Source: DRVP01 sp964604045 (GTDB lineage: Archaea; Thermoproteota; Bathyarchaeia; Bathyarchaeales; Bathycorpusculaceae). From it: a DNA stretch of 58,024 nucleotides. Under the pieces are notes generated by a model that was not told the origin of the DNA, did no database searches, and was given only the letters and a program-made list of their open reading frames with translations. The stretch lies in contig CAZRXM010000002.1 in assembly GCA_964604045.1 (NCBI GenBank), forward strand, positions 1 through 58,024, given 5' to 3'. Positions 17,092-25,122 of this stretch are shown piece after piece; the first letter of the stretch is position 1, and each line of letters opens with the position of its first letter. The translations under genes were made by a program, and so were the position numbers.

Positions 17092-17712
17092 TTAAACATT
17101 TAGGGCTAAGCTTTTATTATTTGCGCTGTTCAGACAGGATTTTAAGATAAATTCGACTGGGAAAACTTGCAGAGCGTTGCCGTCCACCTTAATTTCTTTT
17201 GTTGCATTGTAGCCCCTTCTCTCACGTTTCAAAATCTCCAGTTTGACATTCAAACCAGCGCTGTAGCCCCCTAAGGTGAAGTCTGAAGCTACAACCCTAT
17301 GGCATGGAATAAGAAGGGGTAAGGGGTTCAAAGACATAACACGCCCAACAGCCCTTGGGCTTCCACCAGCAGCCCTTGCCACAGAACCGTAAGAAGCCAC
17401 ATAACCAACCGGAATAGAGGAAACAGTCTTAAGAACTTTTTGCGCGTAGGCTGACTGCGAACTCATAGCTAGGGAAAATTTTTCAGCACAGCCCTTACCA
17501 TTGTAAATGTTCACAAGCGATAGAACCACTTTTTCGGCAAACTCGCTGGGCCCCTCCAAGTGTTGGAAAGGAACGTTGAAGGGAATGTTCCTGAGCAGAT
17601 TCCGCAGCGCTTGGTCTCGGTCGAAGGCAAAAGCTGTGGCAAAAACAGTTTCATCTTCATATGCAACTCCAAACCAGACTCCGTTAACAACATTTACGTA
17701 AAGCGTTAACAT
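17092..17712 (-). CDS. ogt: O6-alkylguanine-DNA alkyltransferase
   Basis: A 206-residue suicide DNA-repair protein that moves alkyl groups from O6-guanine to its own cysteine. The active-site motif LLIPCHRVVASDFTLGGYSAG is complete, and the helix-turn-helix RAVGRVMSLNPLP is present. The C-terminal extension after the domain (about 35 residues) is unusual and unassigned. It is transcribed with nadM downstream. Its promoter faces the dead COG1751 gene. Confidence 0.92.
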   Translation of the reverse strand: MLTLYVNVVNGVWFGVAYEDETVFATAFAFDRDQALRNLLRNIPFNVPFQHLEGPSEFAEKVVLSLVNIYNGKGCAEKFSLAMSSQSAYAQKVLKTVSSIPVGYVASYGSVARAAGGSPRAVGRVMSLNPLPLLIPCHRVVASDFTLGGYSAGLNVKLEILKRERRGYNATKEIKVDGNALQVFPVEFILKSCLNSANNKSLALNV

Positions 17713-17777
17713 CCTCGCCGCCCGTTAAAGCGTTTTAAGATTTGAGTTAGGTATTTTGGTCTTGTGGAGGAAACACT

Positions 17778-18170
17778 TTGAAAGTTGAATGAATATTCGG
17801 ATAATCGTCGTAGCCACTACCCGGCTGAAACCTGGGGGCTAAGGGGAACATACTTATAGGTTTAAGACGGAAAGAGTATGCGGAAATTTGAAAAAGCTCG
17901 CGGATAACGAGTGTAAAATAGTTCAGGGCATAAGCCCCTGGCTCATTGTCCCGCTCCATATCTTGGGATTACCCGACGCCGGAATGCATTATTGACAAAA
18001 CTCTTGAGATTTTTGGGCAGGCACGAAAATAACAGTGGAATCCGCGGTTATGGCTACTGATGCCGGAGAACTTGACGAAAGTGAGGAAGTAGTTTCGCGG
18101 TACGTATAAGGGTTTAGACTCAGTGCTCATTGTTAAAACCGCCCACAGCATGAACTTTTTTAAAATTTGA
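17778..18170 (+). pseudogene. Decayed COG1751 protein (pyruvate kinase alpha/beta-domain family)
   Basis: This gene-free-looking stretch holds the ruins of a COG1751-type protein. A GGAGG at 17766-17770 precedes a TTG start, but the frame stops after four codons. Frame-switching gives NIRIIVVATT, then LADNECKIVQGIS, then TPECIIDKTLEIFGQ, then KITVESAVMATDAGELDESEE, and finally GTYKGLDSVLIVKTAHSMNF with a stop at 18170. The last three blocks match the family's C-terminal half in order. Several indels and a stop are needed, so it is non-functional. The proteasome gene follows. Confidence 0.7.
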
Positions 18171-18347
18171 AGTTTGAGAAATCACAGCAAAACCATTATG
18201 CGTCAAGAAGCTTCCAGAATTCACTTCTGAGAATTGGAAAGACGACTTGGAAGGCTCTTATCTACAGATTGAAAGACACTAAGTTTAATAGGTTGTGCTC
18301 TCATATCACGTGGAAAGGTGAAAGCCTTGTTAGGGAAGGAAGGACAA

Positions 18348-18950
18348 ATGTCCCAGTATCTATGGATCCCGGGCGCTACAACTGTTGGCATAGTTTGCAC
18401 GGACGGCGTGATATTGGCTTCCGAAAAACGGGTTTCCTACGGTTATTTTGTCGTCAGCAAGGGAGGGAAGAAAGTCTTCAAGATAACGGATTATATAGGC
18501 GCCGCCTGCGCAGGACTTGTTTCAGACATGCAGATTCTTGTCCGTGAAGTGGAAGCGTACGCAAACCTTTACAGCATGGATGTGGGCAGACCCATATCTG
18601 TTAGGTCTGCGGCGAAGCTCATGTCCAACCTGCTTTTCGCCAACAGATTGGCTCCGTTAATAACTCAGACAATCGTGGGCGGCATAGACGATGAGGGTGC
18701 ATCCCTATACGTTTTGGACGTTTTAGGCTCGGTTATACCCGACAAATATGCAGTCGTAGGCTCCGGGACAGAAATTGCCACAGGCGTCCTTGAAGAGGGC
18801 TACCGGGAAAACCTAGACATTAAAGAAGGCAGGGAACTCGTTATTAGAGCCATAAAGTCGGCCATCAGCAGAGACGTCATGAGCGGCGACGGTATCGACT
18901 TTCTCATCATAACAAAAGAGGGAGCACGCGAAGAATCCATAAAATTCTAG
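18348..18950 (+). CDS. psmB: 20S proteasome beta subunit with Ala at the Thr1 position
   Basis: A 200-residue beta-type subunit of the 20S core. Its start reads MSQYLWIPGATTVGIVCTDG; alignment to archaeal beta subunits (G-TTTVG) puts Ala10 where the catalytic Thr1 should be, after the conserved Gly. Glu26 and Lys42 match conserved positions 17 and 33, and RDVMSGDGID carries the late Asp/Ser pair. The subunit is therefore probably non-catalytic, or processed one residue later. The ATG at 18348 follows GGAAGGAAGG; a GTG at 18318 is possible. Many TACK archaea have two beta subunits; the partner is not in this window. AMMECR1 follows after 13 bp. Confidence 0.92.
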   Translation: MSQYLWIPGATTVGIVCTDGVILASEKRVSYGYFVVSKGGKKVFKITDYIGAACAGLVSDMQILVREVEAYANLYSMDVGRPISVRSAAKLMSNLLFANRLAPLITQTIVGGIDDEGASLYVLDVLGSVIPDKYAVVGSGTEIATGVLEEGYRENLDIKEGRELVIRAIKSAISRDVMSGDGIDFLIITKEGAREESIKF

Positions 18951-18963
18951 GAAGGCTCGTTCG

Positions 18964-19584
18964 TTGTCCTTTGACCTCAGCCTAGAAGAAGGAAGACTGC
19001 TGGTAAAACTTGCCAGGAAAGCCGTTGAAGAATACTTGAAAACTGGAAAACGTATACCTCCACCCGAAAACATCCCAGAGAAGCTGATGCAACCATGTGG
19101 AGTTTTTGTAACGATAAACAGCGTTAAGGGTGAAGAGAAGGAGCTACGAGGTTGCATAGGCCTCCCTTATCCGACGACGCCCCTAGCGGAAGCGGTCATC
19201 GAGTCCGCCATAAGCTCGGCGACCCAAGACCCAAGGTTTTACCCTTTATCTTTAGAAGAACTTGACGGTGTTGTATTCGAGGTAAGCGTGCTCACCCCTC
19301 CCAGGTTAGTGGAAGTTGAAAATCCAAGCGAGTATCCTTACAAAATAAAGGTGGGCGTTGACGGATTAATCGTAGAAAGGGGATTTTACAAGGGGCTTCT
19401 GCTCCCCCAAGTTCCGGTTGAGTGGGGATGGGACGAGGAGGAGTTTCTGTGCCAGTGCTGTTTAAAGGCTGGACTTCCGCCAGACTGCTGGCTCATGAAG
19501 GGCACGAAAGTCTACAAGTTCCAAGCTATAATATTCGAGGAAGAGGCACCTATGGGCGAGGTTAGGCGCAAAATCCTTATTTAG
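18964..19584 (+). CDS. AMMECR1-domain protein
   Basis: A 206-residue protein filling the whole AMMECR1 fold. It carries the signature GEEKELRGCIGLPYPTTPL, with the invariant LRGCIG, then SATQDPRFYPLSLEEL and LLLPQVPVEWGWDEEEFL, and a cysteine pair in FLCQCCLKAGLPPDCW. The molecular role is unknown; the family is widespread in archaea and eukaryotes. Translation begins at TTG, 13 bp after the proteasome stop, so the two genes are probably co-transcribed. It ends in an 8-bp convergent overlap with the glycosyltransferase. Confidence 0.9.
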   Translation: MSFDLSLEEGRLLVKLARKAVEEYLKTGKRIPPPENIPEKLMQPCGVFVTINSVKGEEKELRGCIGLPYPTTPLAEAVIESAISSATQDPRFYPLSLEELDGVVFEVSVLTPPRLVEVENPSEYPYKIKVGVDGLIVERGFYKGLLLPQVPVEWGWDEEEFLCQCCLKAGLPPDCWLMKGTKVYKFQAIIFEEEAPMGEVRRKILI

Positions 19585-20740
19585 CAGACGCGCTCTCGTG
19601 AGCTACTTTCTCAATTATTTCTACGGCTTTATCAACACCCTTGAACTTGCTGGCGTATTGGTTTAGCTTCCTAACGTTTCTCTTGTAAACGTCCATGTTC
19701 CTCTCCATCTCGCGGAGGGCTTGCACTAACTGATCGCGGTTTTCGGCAACTAGAGAACAACCCATATCCTGTATCTTCTTGGCGTTTGCCAACTGTTCAG
19801 GCTGCGTTGGAATGCATATGCTTGGTTTCACGTATTTTATGACTTCAAAACAAGTGTTGTGTCCGCCGCTGAAAATTACTATTTCAGCTTTTGTCATGCA
19901 TTTTTCCCGCTCCTCCGGCGAAAGCCACTTGTAAATCGTGCAGTTTCCCACAACTGCAACCCCTCTCTTACCTTGTTCACCCAAGCTGACTATGCTTCTG
20001 GTTTTTAAACCCCTTAAAACTGGAATTATCACCCTTTCTAGCCGAGACCTCGTTCCAACTGGTCCACTGATGGATGCGAAGATGAAGCCATTGTATTCCT
20101 CCGCGGTTACACCGTTCACGTTTATGAAGCTTCCCACAAACTCAACCTTGTCCTCGACTCCTACGTGTTCCAGATTTCCCAAATTGTACTCGCAAATGGT
20201 GTAGGGCGGTGGGACGTCTGGAACAATTATTTTTGAACATTTTTTCAAATAGCGCTCCACAAACCTCTCTCCGGGAATCAGCAGTGGGGGAAAGCCGTAG
20301 CTTGGGCGAATGACGTTGGTGATGTAGACTGAAGGGTAATGCCATCGGATGGCTAAACGTAAAGCATGCAGGTCTCCATCAGAGACGATGACATCAGGGT
20401 TTATTTCCAAGAGGTGGCTTCGAAGGTCGTAATAACGATGCACTGTTTCTATTCCGCTTGGAGGTTTAAAGCCAAACCTTCCAGTTTTAGGGTTAACCCA
20501 CGGTAGCGGAAACAGGATGTTCAAAACGGACGCGGAAACGCTTATTCCACGTGCATTTTCATACCAACTTGTAGGCGTACAATGATGAACGTTTTTAAAG
20601 GCTTGTTTGAGAAGCTTGTAGGCTTCTCCTCCGGAGAAAAAGAAAAGTTCTTTTCCCGTCTCCTCCAGTTTTCTCCCTAAAACCATGAGCCTAGAAACGT
20701 GTCCCAAACCAAGCTCTGAACAGCTAAGCATTAAACGCAT
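19577..20740 (-). CDS. MurG-like (GT28) glycosyltransferase
   Basis: A 387-residue GT-B enzyme. The N-terminal LSCSELGLGHVSRLMVLG resembles the GHxxR acceptor-domain motif. DVIVSDGDLHALRLA follows, and the C-terminal half has EIVIFSGGHNTCFEVIKYVKP, the donor-nucleotide GGHNT loop, then CIPTQPEQLANAKKIQ. In the family these transfer sugars from nucleotide sugars to lipids or glycan chains at the membrane. Donor and acceptor are not predictable. GlmM and sugar-dehydrogenase homologues at 41.6-45.4 kb could supply precursors (inference). Confidence 0.85.
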   Translation of the reverse strand: MRLMLSCSELGLGHVSRLMVLGRKLEETGKELFFFSGGEAYKLLKQAFKNVHHCTPTSWYENARGISVSASVLNILFPLPWVNPKTGRFGFKPPSGIETVHRYYDLRSHLLEINPDVIVSDGDLHALRLAIRWHYPSVYITNVIRPSYGFPPLLIPGERFVERYLKKCSKIIVPDVPPPYTICEYNLGNLEHVGVEDKVEFVGSFINVNGVTAEEYNGFIFASISGPVGTRSRLERVIIPVLRGLKTRSIVSLGEQGKRGVAVVGNCTIYKWLSPEEREKCMTKAEIVIFSGGHNTCFEVIKYVKPSICIPTQPEQLANAKKIQDMGCSLVAENRDQLVQALREMERNMDVYKRNVRKLNQYASKFKGVDKAVEIIEKVAHESASAK

Positions 20741-20827
20741 GATTCAAAGAAAAGTGTCGCCCCTTTATTTTGGTTTGCTCCACAAAACTGTTAAAAATGA
20801 AAGTGCTGATGATGAAAACGAGAAGCC

Positions 20828-21703
20828 ATGTACATTCCAAGGAAACTTTTAGAAGAGAAGCTTTTGCAAATGCTTGCAGAAGACGTTGGACAGGGTGACT
20901 TGACAACAGCCCTCCTAATACCGGAAGAATGCATGGTTGAAGCCGAAATAATAGCCAAAGAAGAGGGCATAATCGCTGGAATAGAGGAGGTGCAAGTTCT
21001 CCTCGAAAGTTTAGGTTTAAAATTTGAGACGCTCACAAGAGACGGAGAGAGGGTGAAGCCTCAACAGGTTTTGATGAAGGTTCATGGGGATGCACGAACA
21101 ATAATTACCGCTGAGCGAACCGTTCTCAACATTCTTTCACGGATGAGCGGCATAGCCACAGCAACAAGAAAGCTGGTTGAGAAGGTTCAGAGGGCAGGGT
21201 TTAAGGTGAAAGTCGCGTGTACAAGGAAAACAGCTCCTGGACTGCTTTACTTCGACAAAAAGGCTGTCCTAGTTGGGGGTGGAGACCCTCACAGGTTTCA
21301 CTTAGATGACATGATTCTCATAAAGGACAATCACATTGCCATAGCCGGTGGAGTTGAAAACGCTGTGAAAAGGGCTAGAGACAAGGCATCCTTTAGTAAG
21401 AAAATCGAAGTTGAAGTGACAACAGTTGAAGATGCCTTGAAAGCGGCTGGGGCGGGAGCGGACATCATAATGCTGGACAATTTTTCGCCAGAACAGGTAG
21501 AGAAGGCAGTTGAACTCCTCAAAAAAGCTGGTTTTTACGGAAAAGTGGTTTTAGAGGCTAGTGGCGGGATAACAGCAGACAATATTCTTGAATATGCCTC
21601 TAAAGGTGTAGACGTGGTAAGCCTAGGCGAGATAACTCACAGCGCCAAAGCTCTGAACATAAGCCTAGAAATAAGTGTCAAGAAAGCCCCGCGAATGCCT
21701 TAA
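20828..21703 (+). CDS. nadC: Nicotinate-nucleotide pyrophosphorylase (quinolinate phosphoribosyltransferase)
   Basis: A 291-residue enzyme converting quinolinate and PRPP into nicotinate mononucleotide in NAD synthesis. All motifs are present: TAERTVLNILSRMSGIAT, KVACTRKTAPGLLYFDKKAV, HRFHLDDMILIKDNHI, KIEVEVTTVEDAL, DIIMLDNFSPEQ and VLEASGGITADNI. It is divergent from the glycosyltransferase gene, with an 87-bp spacer for two promoters. The 3' end overlaps the SpoIIM-like gene by 26 bp. NadA/NadB are not here. Confidence 0.96.
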   Translation: MYIPRKLLEEKLLQMLAEDVGQGDLTTALLIPEECMVEAEIIAKEEGIIAGIEEVQVLLESLGLKFETLTRDGERVKPQQVLMKVHGDARTIITAERTVLNILSRMSGIATATRKLVEKVQRAGFKVKVACTRKTAPGLLYFDKKAVLVGGGDPHRFHLDDMILIKDNHIAIAGGVENAVKRARDKASFSKKIEVEVTTVEDALKAAGAGADIIMLDNFSPEQVEKAVELLKKAGFYGKVVLEASGGITADNILEYASKGVDVVSLGEITHSAKALNISLEISVKKAPRMP

Positions 21704-22256
21704 TCATCGACATTTCAATGAAAGCAGCGGCCAGCAACACTAGGGCGCATAGGGAAACCATCACACATGCGTTTACAAGCTCTCTTCTCCAGTCCCGTTT
21801 AATAATTTGCCACGTTAGCCAAACGTTTTCAGCAAAGGCTATGGAGTACGCAGAAAACTCAAGCCAAGCAAACGGCATAATAAACAAGAGTGTGAAAGCC
21901 ATGTAGGGGTTTACGCCTTCAACAATGCTTTGGGCTGCAATTATAACTCCAGTGCTGTAGAGCACGTAAAACCCGAATAAAACACCTACGACAGGTGCAA
22001 AAAAGGATAGGCATAGGACGAAATTGTTTCCAAAGATTAAAGTGACACCGCGAAACATGTCGGCGGTTAAGACGTAATCTTGCACTTCTTTAAACTCCTC
22101 GTTCATCTTTGAAGCTTCCTCCCTCGAAAGGGGTGCTGAAACACCAGTGGCCGTTACACCTATTGAGAGGAGGAGAAACAACATGACCGTGAGTACACGT
22201 TTCACCTTTGGAGGGAAATTTCTCCAAACATTCAATGTCAATACTTCGTCCTCCAT
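21678..22256 (-). CDS. SpoIIM/DUF95-like integral membrane protein
   Basis: A 192-residue protein with about four to five hydrophobic helices. The first is VLTVMLFLLLSIGVTATGVSA, followed by an extracellular amphipathic segment, then IFGNNFVLCLSFFAPVVGVL, VLYSTGVIIAAQSI, and a C-terminal helix. NNF followed by PxxG and the late PxAWLE segment are characteristic of stage II sporulation protein M-type proteins, which in archaea have no sporulation role and no known function. It is read together with the DUF4152 gene (14-bp gap). Confidence 0.82.
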   Translation of the reverse strand: MEDEVLTLNVWRNFPPKVKRVLTVMLFLLLSIGVTATGVSAPLSREEASKMNEEFKEVQDYVLTADMFRGVTLIFGNNFVLCLSFFAPVVGVLFGFYVLYSTGVIIAAQSIVEGVNPYMAFTLLFIMPFAWLEFSAYSIAFAENVWLTWQIIKRDWRRELVNACVMVSLCALVLLAAAFIEMSMIKAFAGLS

Positions 22257-22270
22257 ATTTCTGTCATGCT

Positions 22271-22966
22271 TTAGGGGGTTATCTTTAGAGTTCTAAAACC
22301 CCTTGCACATGGGTTGAGCATCTCCGTGATATTAACTTTTTCCAGCGTCATGTTAGTGTCCACAGCGTAGCCCAAAACATCGTGTTCCGCTGCCATCAAC
22401 GATCGCAAGTAAACCCTGCCATCAACTATTTTTGGTTGACATTTTGAAGGAACCCCCAGCATTAACGGCTCACTCCCCTTTAGAGCTTTTTCAGAGGCAT
22501 ATATTATCGAGTGGGCCCCCGCTGTGAGCTCAGCTATCCTCACGGAGATGCTTTCTTTACCGATGGCTAAGACGTCTACATGGTATTTCTGTGAGATTTC
22601 CCCCGAAACTTTCCTGAGTTTTGGAAGAATTTTCACGAGGTTGCTTCTCGCTTTACTTGAAATTTTCAAGCTTGAAAATTGTATGGGGGAAAGCTCCTCC
22701 AAGGAGACGGCTCCAAGGGACATGTCAAGGTGGACAACGTCCGCCTTCACCCTCGCAAGCAGCTGTTTGCATAGTCCAGCTTCGTGGATTATTGCTTCAT
22801 AACTGTTTGAAACGTCTACGAAGATGGGTTTTGCCAAAAACTGGCTTGGTTCACGATAGGGCGGCTCGACAATGACGGCGGATGTTGCAACGATCAATGT
22901 CGGCTCAAACTTTTCATTAAGAATGGCTGAAGCAGAATCCGCCGCAACAACTTTCAAAAATTTCAC
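22271..22966 (-). CDS. DUF4152 family archaeal protein
   Basis: A 231-residue protein matching archaeal DUF4152 in pattern. It has an N-terminal VVAADSASAILNEKFEPTL, VDVSNSYEAIIHEAGLCKQL, the conserved ADVVHLDMSLGAVSLEEL and VDVLAIGKESISVRIAELTAGAHS. This looks like an RNase H/actin-like nucleotide-binding layout (two aspartate-containing strands), but the function is unknown. It stands between RlmE and SpoIIM-like on the same strand. Confidence 0.75.
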   Translation of the reverse strand: MKFLKVVAADSASAILNEKFEPTLIVATSAVIVEPPYREPSQFLAKPIFVDVSNSYEAIIHEAGLCKQLLARVKADVVHLDMSLGAVSLEELSPIQFSSLKISSKARSNLVKILPKLRKVSGEISQKYHVDVLAIGKESISVRIAELTAGAHSIIYASEKALKGSEPLMLGVPSKCQPKIVDGRVYLRSLMAAEHDVLGYAVDTNMTLEKVNITEMLNPCARGFRTLKITP

Positions 22967-23004
22967 CCTCTTGAGTTGTAATAGTCCATCTTAGAAATTT
23001 AGGT

Positions 23005-23625
23005 CTACCGCTCACCAGCTGCATGGAAGTGCATTCCCAACACAAAAAGTTCCGAGCTCTTTGCTCTGCTGGCTTTAGGCTTAACGATTTTCACGTCTCT
23101 AAAATGTTTTCTAACGACACTTACAAAGTCCTCCAGCATGTCTCCTTGGAAGACCTTGACGAAAAAGTTTCCGCCGGGCTTTAGCGTTTGGAGGGCTATT
23201 TCCAAGGCTTTTTGGGCTAGGTCTATTTGGCGGGCATGATCCAGCTCCCAGACTCCGGAGATGTTTGGCGAAACATCTGAAACTACCACGTCAGCCTTTC
23301 TTGGAAGAATTTCCAGAATCTGTTTAACAGTCTCATCCTCAGTTATGTCGCCTATAATCGTTTTTACGTTGCGTTCCGGAAAAGGCTCGACTGGTTTTAA
23401 GTCAATCCCTAAAACGAAACCTTTGGGTCCAACGATTTTCCTCGCCGCTTGCGTCCACCCTCCCGGCGCAGCGCCTAAATCCACAACAACATCGCCTTCC
23501 CGGATAAAGTGGTATTTTTCCACGGCTTGGAAGAGTTTGTAGGCTGCCCTTGAGCGGTACTTTTCCTCCTTAGCCTTCCTATAATAATAATCCCTTTTAC
23601 GCTCTTGAATCCACGCCTTTGTCAA
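23005..23625 (-). CDS. rlmE: 23S rRNA 2'-O-ribose methyltransferase (RlmE/FtsJ)
   Basis: A 206-residue SAM-dependent RNA methyltransferase. The N-terminus AWIQERKRDYYYRKAKEEKYRS is followed by the SAM site VVDLGAAPGGWTQAA and the acidic VVVSDVSP. The K-D-K-E tetrad is filled by the Lys of RSRAAYKL, the Asp of SDVSP, the Lys of NFFVKVFQGD and the Glu of SSELFVLG. It would methylate a 23S rRNA ribose or tRNA. It begins 2 bp after the TFE-beta stop, so the two are co-transcribed. Confidence 0.94.
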   Translation of the reverse strand: MTKAWIQERKRDYYYRKAKEEKYRSRAAYKLFQAVEKYHFIREGDVVVDLGAAPGGWTQAARKIVGPKGFVLGIDLKPVEPFPERNVKTIIGDITEDETVKQILEILPRKADVVVSDVSPNISGVWELDHARQIDLAQKALEIALQTLKPGGNFFVKVFQGDMLEDFVSVVRKHFRDVKIVKPKASRAKSSELFVLGMHFHAAGER

Positions 23626-23627
23626 AA

Positions 23628-24005
23628 TTAACTGTCACCTAAGACATCTTGGGCAGACTCAGCTATGCGGAAAAGCCACTCTGTTAACTTTTCACAGTTT
23701 TGGGGTGTAATGCTTCCCGTTGGCCCACACTTTGAGCTGTCTGGGCACATCATGCACGGGCAATCTACTATAGAGTCTATAGAAGCCGGCAGCCTTCTCG
23801 GGTAAAGCCTGTAAGTCCACCGACCGTTGCGGAGTTCCTTTTCCCGTCTAATAAGACCTTTACTTTCCAGTTTAAGCGCTATTCTCGAACCTTCCCGGCT
23901 GCTGGCTCCAAGCCTTTTCCATAGTTCAGACTGAAGCAGGCCGTTGCTTCCGGCGTTTATTATTATTTGCAGCGCTCTTTGCTCTAGATCGTTGGATTTC
24001 GGCAT
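23628..24005 (-). CDS. Transcription factor TFE-beta (RPC34/RPC39 homologue) with iron-sulfur motif
   Basis: A 125-residue protein. Residues 1-65 form a winged helix (LLQSELWKRLGASSREGSRI, then SKGLIRREKE). The second half carries cysteines 82, 84, 87, 93 and 104. The last four have spacing C-x2-C-x5-C-x10-C and are embedded in CPDSSKCGPTGSITPQNC followed by EKLTEWL. This is the same arrangement as the [4Fe-4S] site at the end of the human RPC39 subunit of RNA polymerase III. Archaeal TFE-beta pairs with TFE-alpha to open promoters. RlmE is directly downstream, and kae1 is divergent across an 18-bp palindrome. Confidence 0.85.
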   Translation of the reverse strand: MPKSNDLEQRALQIIINAGSNGLLQSELWKRLGASSREGSRIALKLESKGLIRREKELRNGRWTYRLYPRRLPASIDSIVDCPCMMCPDSSKCGPTGSITPQNCEKLTEWLFRIAESAQDVLGDS

Positions 24006-24053
24006 TCATCCCCCTTCATTTCCGCTTAGTTATATACATGTTTCAGCAAAATG

Positions 24054-24071
24054 TATGTTTGTTCAAACATA
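24054..24071. promoter_or_regulatory. 18-bp palindrome in the TFE-beta/kae1 divergent promoter region
   Basis: TATGTTTG-TT-CAAACATA is a perfect 8-bp inverted repeat with a 2-bp spacer. An imperfect inverted repeat (TACATGTTT...AAAATGTA) overlaps it on the left. It sits 32 bp before the kae1 ATG and about 49 bp before the TFE-beta start, where a dimeric regulator could control both. An AT-rich promoter element may contribute to the symmetry. The regulator is unknown. Confidence 0.45.
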
Positions 24072-24102
24072 AAATAATTTAGGTTAAGTCGGGCGAGTTG
24101 AA

Positions 24103-25122
24103 ATGGCTACAAGGAAACGCAAAGGTTACTGTCTTGGAATCGAAAGCACAGCCGACGACTTCAGCGTTGGAATAGCCTCATTTGACGGGAAAATATTAGC
24201 CAACATTATAGACGCCTACGTTCCACCAGAAGGGGGAATCCACCCAAGGGAAGCCGCACGCCATCATACCGAAGTCGCAGCCCAAGTTCTTGAAGAGGCT
24301 TTCCGAAAGGCTGGAATAAAGCCAAAAGACTTAACCGTTGTTGCGTTTTCGCAAGGTCCAGGGCTTGGTCCGTGCCTAAGAACAGGTGCAACTGTGGCAC
24401 GGGCCCTCTCATCGTATCTGCATGTTCCCTTGGTGGGCGTTAATCACTGTGTGGCGCATATTGAGATAGGCAAGTTGAAAACGGGGGCTGTGGACCCCGT
24501 CACCCTTTATGTTTCTGGTGGAAATACTATTGTGGCGGCTTTTGACGCTGGACGCTACCGGGTTTTCGGTGAAACCTTAGACATAGCCCTCGGAAACTGT
24601 CTAGACGTTTTCGCCAGAGAGGCTGGACTGAAACAAAAACCCGGCGAACCTTTCGGGGCTATTGTTGAAAAACTTGCCCGAAAAGGTGAACAGCTTATTC
24701 CGTTACCCTACACTGTTAAAGGGATGGACGTCTCCTTCAGTGGTCTGCTAACCGCAGCCATAAACGCATTGAAAAGCAGAGGATGCAGGCTTGAGGATCT
24801 ATGCTATAGTTTGCAGGAAACAGCTTTTTCAATGGTTGTTGAGATAACTGAGAGAGCGTTAGCCCACACGGAGAAGAAGGAGGTTTTGTTAACGGGTGGT
24901 GTAGCTGCCAACAAAAGGCTTCAGGAGATGGTACGTTCAATAGCAGAGGAACATAACGCAAGATTCTGCACAGTTCCAAGCGAATACGCCATTGACAACG
25001 GCGCCATGATAGCTTGGACCGGTGTTTTAGCTTACACTCATGGCATCACAACCCCCGTTGAAGAAAGCTTTGTCCGGTTGAGGTGGCGCCTAGACGAGGT
25101 TGAAGTCCCATGGATGAAATAA
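24103..25122 (+). CDS. kae1: KEOPS subunit Kae1, tRNA N6-threonylcarbamoyladenosine synthase
   Basis: A 339-residue ASKHA-fold enzyme that transfers threonylcarbamoyl from TC-AMP to A37 of ANN-decoding tRNAs. The metal site histidines are in REAARHHTEVA, preceded by LGIESTADDFSVG. Also visible are FSQGPGLGPCLRTG, VGVNHCVAHIEIG, YVSGGNTIV, GGVAANKRLQEM and the late DNGAMIAWTG aspartate. The length is normal and it is not fused to Bud32. The bud32 gene overlaps its 3' end by 13 bp; Pcc1 lies 4 kb downstream. Confidence 0.97.
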   Translation: MATRKRKGYCLGIESTADDFSVGIASFDGKILANIIDAYVPPEGGIHPREAARHHTEVAAQVLEEAFRKAGIKPKDLTVVAFSQGPGLGPCLRTGATVARALSSYLHVPLVGVNHCVAHIEIGKLKTGAVDPVTLYVSGGNTIVAAFDAGRYRVFGETLDIALGNCLDVFAREAGLKQKPGEPFGAIVEKLARKGEQLIPLPYTVKGMDVSFSGLLTAAINALKSRGCRLEDLCYSLQETAFSMVVEITERALAHTEKKEVLLTGGVAANKRLQEMVRSIAEEHNARFCTVPSEYAIDNGAMIAWTGVLAYTHGITTPVEESFVRLRWRLDEVEVPWMK

